Source of the DNA: Victivallales bacterium | GTDB taxonomy: Bacteria; Verrucomicrobiota; Lentisphaeria; Oligosphaerales; Lenti-02 | Direction: 5' to 3' | DNA: 14,199 nt | Assembly: GCA_018648945.1 (NCBI GenBank) | Contig: JABGQJ010000132.1 | Span: 1-14,199, forward strand | In this document: one piece after another, positions 12,307-14,199 of the stretch | Numbering within the stretch: the first letter of the stretch is position 1 | Layout: the number at the start of each line of letters is the position of its first letter | Made by a program: the position numbers and the translations under genes | Notes under the pieces: generated by a model | Database searches by the model: none | What the model was told of the DNA's origin: nothing | The model's input: only the letters and a program-made list of their open reading frames with translations

Positions 12307-14199
12307 ATGACTAAGCAAATGCCAGATGTAACCCGCGAGGAAATCGAGAGTGTGGTCCGCGAACATGGTCGCGGACCAGGGGACCTCTTGCCTGTGCTCC
12401 AGGCGATTCAGGTAAGGTACAACTACCTGCCGGAGGAAGCGCTACGGCTGTTGCCGGAGCTGAGCGACATGCGCCCCGCCGACATCGCGGGAGTCGCGAC
12501 TTTCTACTCCGGGTTCCGGCTGCAGCCCGCTGGCCAGCACTTCGTCAAGATCTGCATCGGCACCGCCTGCCATGTGAAGGGCGCCAACGAGATTCACGAG
12601 GCCTTCCGCAAAGCCCTTGGCATTCCCGAGGGGCAGGACACGGATGCGGAACGGCTCTTCACCCTTCAGAAAGTGGCCTGTCTCGGTTGCTGCATGCTGG
12701 CCCCGGCCGTACAAATCGACGATATCACCTATGGATTCCTAACCCCGGCCCGCACCGATGAGGTCCTGCAGGATTTCCTGCGCCAGACCGCCGCGCCCGC
12801 TGCGTCGGTGGTTGGCGGCGGGGTCCGCGGCCAGGCCCAGGTGAGGATCTGCCTCTGCTCCAGTTGCGTTGCCTCCGGCGCGGGGAAGGTGGCCGACGCC
12901 GTGCGCCAGGAGATTGCCCGCTACCACCTGCCTGCCGAACTGAAAAGCGTGGGTTGCACGGGCATTTCCTTCGAGTCGCCTCTGCTGGAGATCGGGATTG
13001 GTGAGCATAGCTTCCGCTACGGTCGGGTGGCCCCGGAGCAAGTCCGGGACATTCTCACCCGCCACTTGACGCCAACGGGGGCCGTGTCGCCCATCCGCGC
13101 CCGTTTGGTCACCCTCCTGGAGCATCTCTACGAAGGGCCCTACTTCGAGCCCGTGACCCGCTACCTGCTGGATGAAGCCCGGGGCGATATCCATGCCTAT
13201 ACCGGTCCCCAGCATCCCCGTGCCTTGGCCGATGCCGGACACGCCAGCCCGCTGGATCTAGACGACTATCTGGCGCACGGCGGCTTCGAGAGCCTGGTTG
13301 CCTGTCGCGAACACGGCGATGGGGAGCGAATCCTCCGCGATCTGGACGACCACGGCATGCGCGGACGAGGCGGCGGCGGCTTCTCCACCGCCACCAAATG
13401 GCGCGCCGTTCGGGCAGCGACTGGCCCGGAGAAGGTGGTGATCTGCAATGCGGACGAGGGGGATCCGGGGGCCTTCATGGATCGCATGATCCTGGAGTCC
13501 TTCCCCTTCCGCGTGATCGAAGGCATGGCCATCGCCGCCGCCACAGTGGGCGCCCAGGAGGGCATCTTCTACATCCGGGCCGAGTATCCCCTGGCAGTGC
13601 AACGAGTGATCGAGGCCATCCGCCTCTGCGAGGAACGGGGGTTCCTGGACGGCAGCTTCCAACTGACGGTGTGCGAGGGGGCTGGCGCCTTCGTCTGTGG
13701 CGAGGAAACCGCGCTCATCGCCTCCATCGAAGGCCGTCGCGGCACCCCGCGCTTGCGCCCGCCCTACCCCTCCGAACATGGACTCTGGGGCAAACCGACC
13801 CTGATCAACAATGTGGAGACCTTCGCCAACGTCCCCTGGCTCCTGCGCAACGAAGCGGCAGCCACGGCCGTCGGCACCGAGGAAAGCCGAGGCACCAAGG
13901 TCTTTGCCCTTGCCGGCAAGGTGGTACGCGGAGGCCTGATCGAGGTCCCCATGGGAATGACCCTACGCCAGATCGTCGAGGAGGTCGGCGGCGGCGTGCC
14001 GGAGGGGCATGTCCTCAAGGCGGTCCAGGTCGGCGGGCCCAGTGGCGGTTGCGTGCCCGCATCCCTCTGCGATACCCCGGTAGACTACGAGGCCCTGACC
14101 GAGATCGGGGCGATGATGGGCTCCGGCGGGCTGGTCGTGCTCGACGACTCCGACTGCATGGTTGATGTGGCCCGGTACTTCATGTCCTTCACCCAGCTC
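12307..14199 (+). CDS. Fused NuoE-NuoF-like NAD(P)H diaphorase (HydC/HydB- or HoxF-like), 3' end outside window
   Basis: The frame is open from the ATG at 12307 to the window end (631 residues). Residues 1-165 are a NuoE-like [2Fe-2S] thioredoxin fold with ligands C83, C88, C125 and C129. Residues about 177-258 are a second thioredoxin-like domain of the kind that starts HydB/HndC; it keeps C182, C187 and C217, but the expected fourth Cys is Ser221 (GCTGIS). Residues about 279-631 are NuoF-like, with the FMN/NADH motifs MRGRGGGGF (351-359), CNADEGDPGAFMDR (380-393), GAFVCGEETALIASIEG (460-476) and MMGSGGL (603-609). The wording is closest to HydB/HoxF rather than complex I NuoF. The sequence stops just before the expected CxxCxxC [4Fe-4S] site. 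No ribosome site is seen; an in-frame TGA at 12298 limits the start to 12307 or 12319. It should oxidise or reduce NAD(P)(H) and pass electrons to a partner, probably a hydrogenase or dehydrogenase subunit encoded downstream. Confidence 0.93.
   Translation, partial: MTKQMPDVTREEIESVVREHGRGPGDLLPVLQAIQVRYNYLPEEALRLLPELSDMRPADIAGVATFYSGFRLQPAGQHFVKICIGTACHVKGANEIHEAFRKALGIPEGQDTDAERLFTLQKVACLGCCMLAPAVQIDDITYGFLTPARTDEVLQDFLRQTAAPAASVVGGGVRGQAQVRICLCSSCVASGAGKVADAVRQEIARYHLPAELKSVGCTGISFESPLLEIGIGEHSFRYGRVAPEQVRDILTRHLTPTGAVSPIRARLVTLLEHLYEGPYFEPVTRYLLDEARGDIHAYTGPQHPRALADAGHASPLDLDDYLAHGGFESLVACREHGDGERILRDLDDHGMRGRGGGGFSTATKWRAVRAATGPEKVVICNADEGDPGAFMDRMILESFPFRVIEGMAIAAATVGAQEGIFYIRAEYPLAVQRVIEAIRLCEERGFLDGSFQLTVCEGAGAFVCGEETALIASIEGRRGTPRLRPPYPSEHGLWGKPTLINNVETFANVPWLLRNEAAATAVGTEESRGTKVFALAGKVVRGGLIEVPMGMTLRQIVEEVGGGVPEGHVLKAVQVGGPSGGCVPASLCDTPVDYEALTEIGAMMGSGGLVVLDDSDCMVDVARYFMSFTQL

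Overview
The window is GC-rich and densely coded. It carries nine protein-coding genes: eight on the + strand and one on the - strand. The first and last genes run off the ends. The content suggests a free-living bacterium of the PVC type (Lentisphaerota, Kiritimatiellota or Planctomycetota-like): a cytosolic-looking FGly sulfatase with its own AraC regulator, a membrane-anchored PQQ-like propeller with a WPAFRG-type start, an RpiB-GlyA fusion and a TAXI-type TRAP transporter. No rRNA or other phylogenetic marker is present, so this assignment is an inference.

Layout. Positions 2-3261 form a + strand operon: the C-terminal part of an unrecognised protein, an AraC-type regulator 9 bases later, and a sulfatase that starts at the regulator's stop. 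This looks like a locus for using a sulfated carbohydrate. It converges on a - strand HpaI-type aldolase (3296-4078). A 147-base divergent region with a small palindrome separates that aldolase from a + strand operon at 4226-9060, which encodes an RpiB-serine hydroxymethyltransferase fusion, a TAXI lipoprotein solute-binding protein and a fused DctQM TRAP permease. These join one-carbon/pentose metabolism to uptake of an unknown organic acid.

Positions 9051-14199 look like a redox locus. A plausible sigma70-type promoter precedes a NapH/NosR-like membrane Fe-S protein, which overlaps by 8 bases a three-helix membrane protein with a PQQ-like beta-propeller. A 205-base gap holding two inverted arrays of degenerate 7-base repeats follows. 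The next gene fuses the NuoE-like, thioredoxin-like [2Fe-2S] and NuoF-like modules of HydC/HydB or HoxF-type diaphorases into one chain, and it is cut by the window end. I infer that this locus encodes a membrane-linked NAD(P)H oxidoreductase whose catalytic partner lies downstream. That would be the most novel system here. Its diaphorase has a Ser in place of the expected fourth Cys of the middle [2Fe-2S] site.

Other oddities are a Cys-rich 15-residue leader on RpiB-GlyA, a Cys at the expected catalytic Asp position of the aldolase, and a diaphorase start codon that sits directly against the repeat array.
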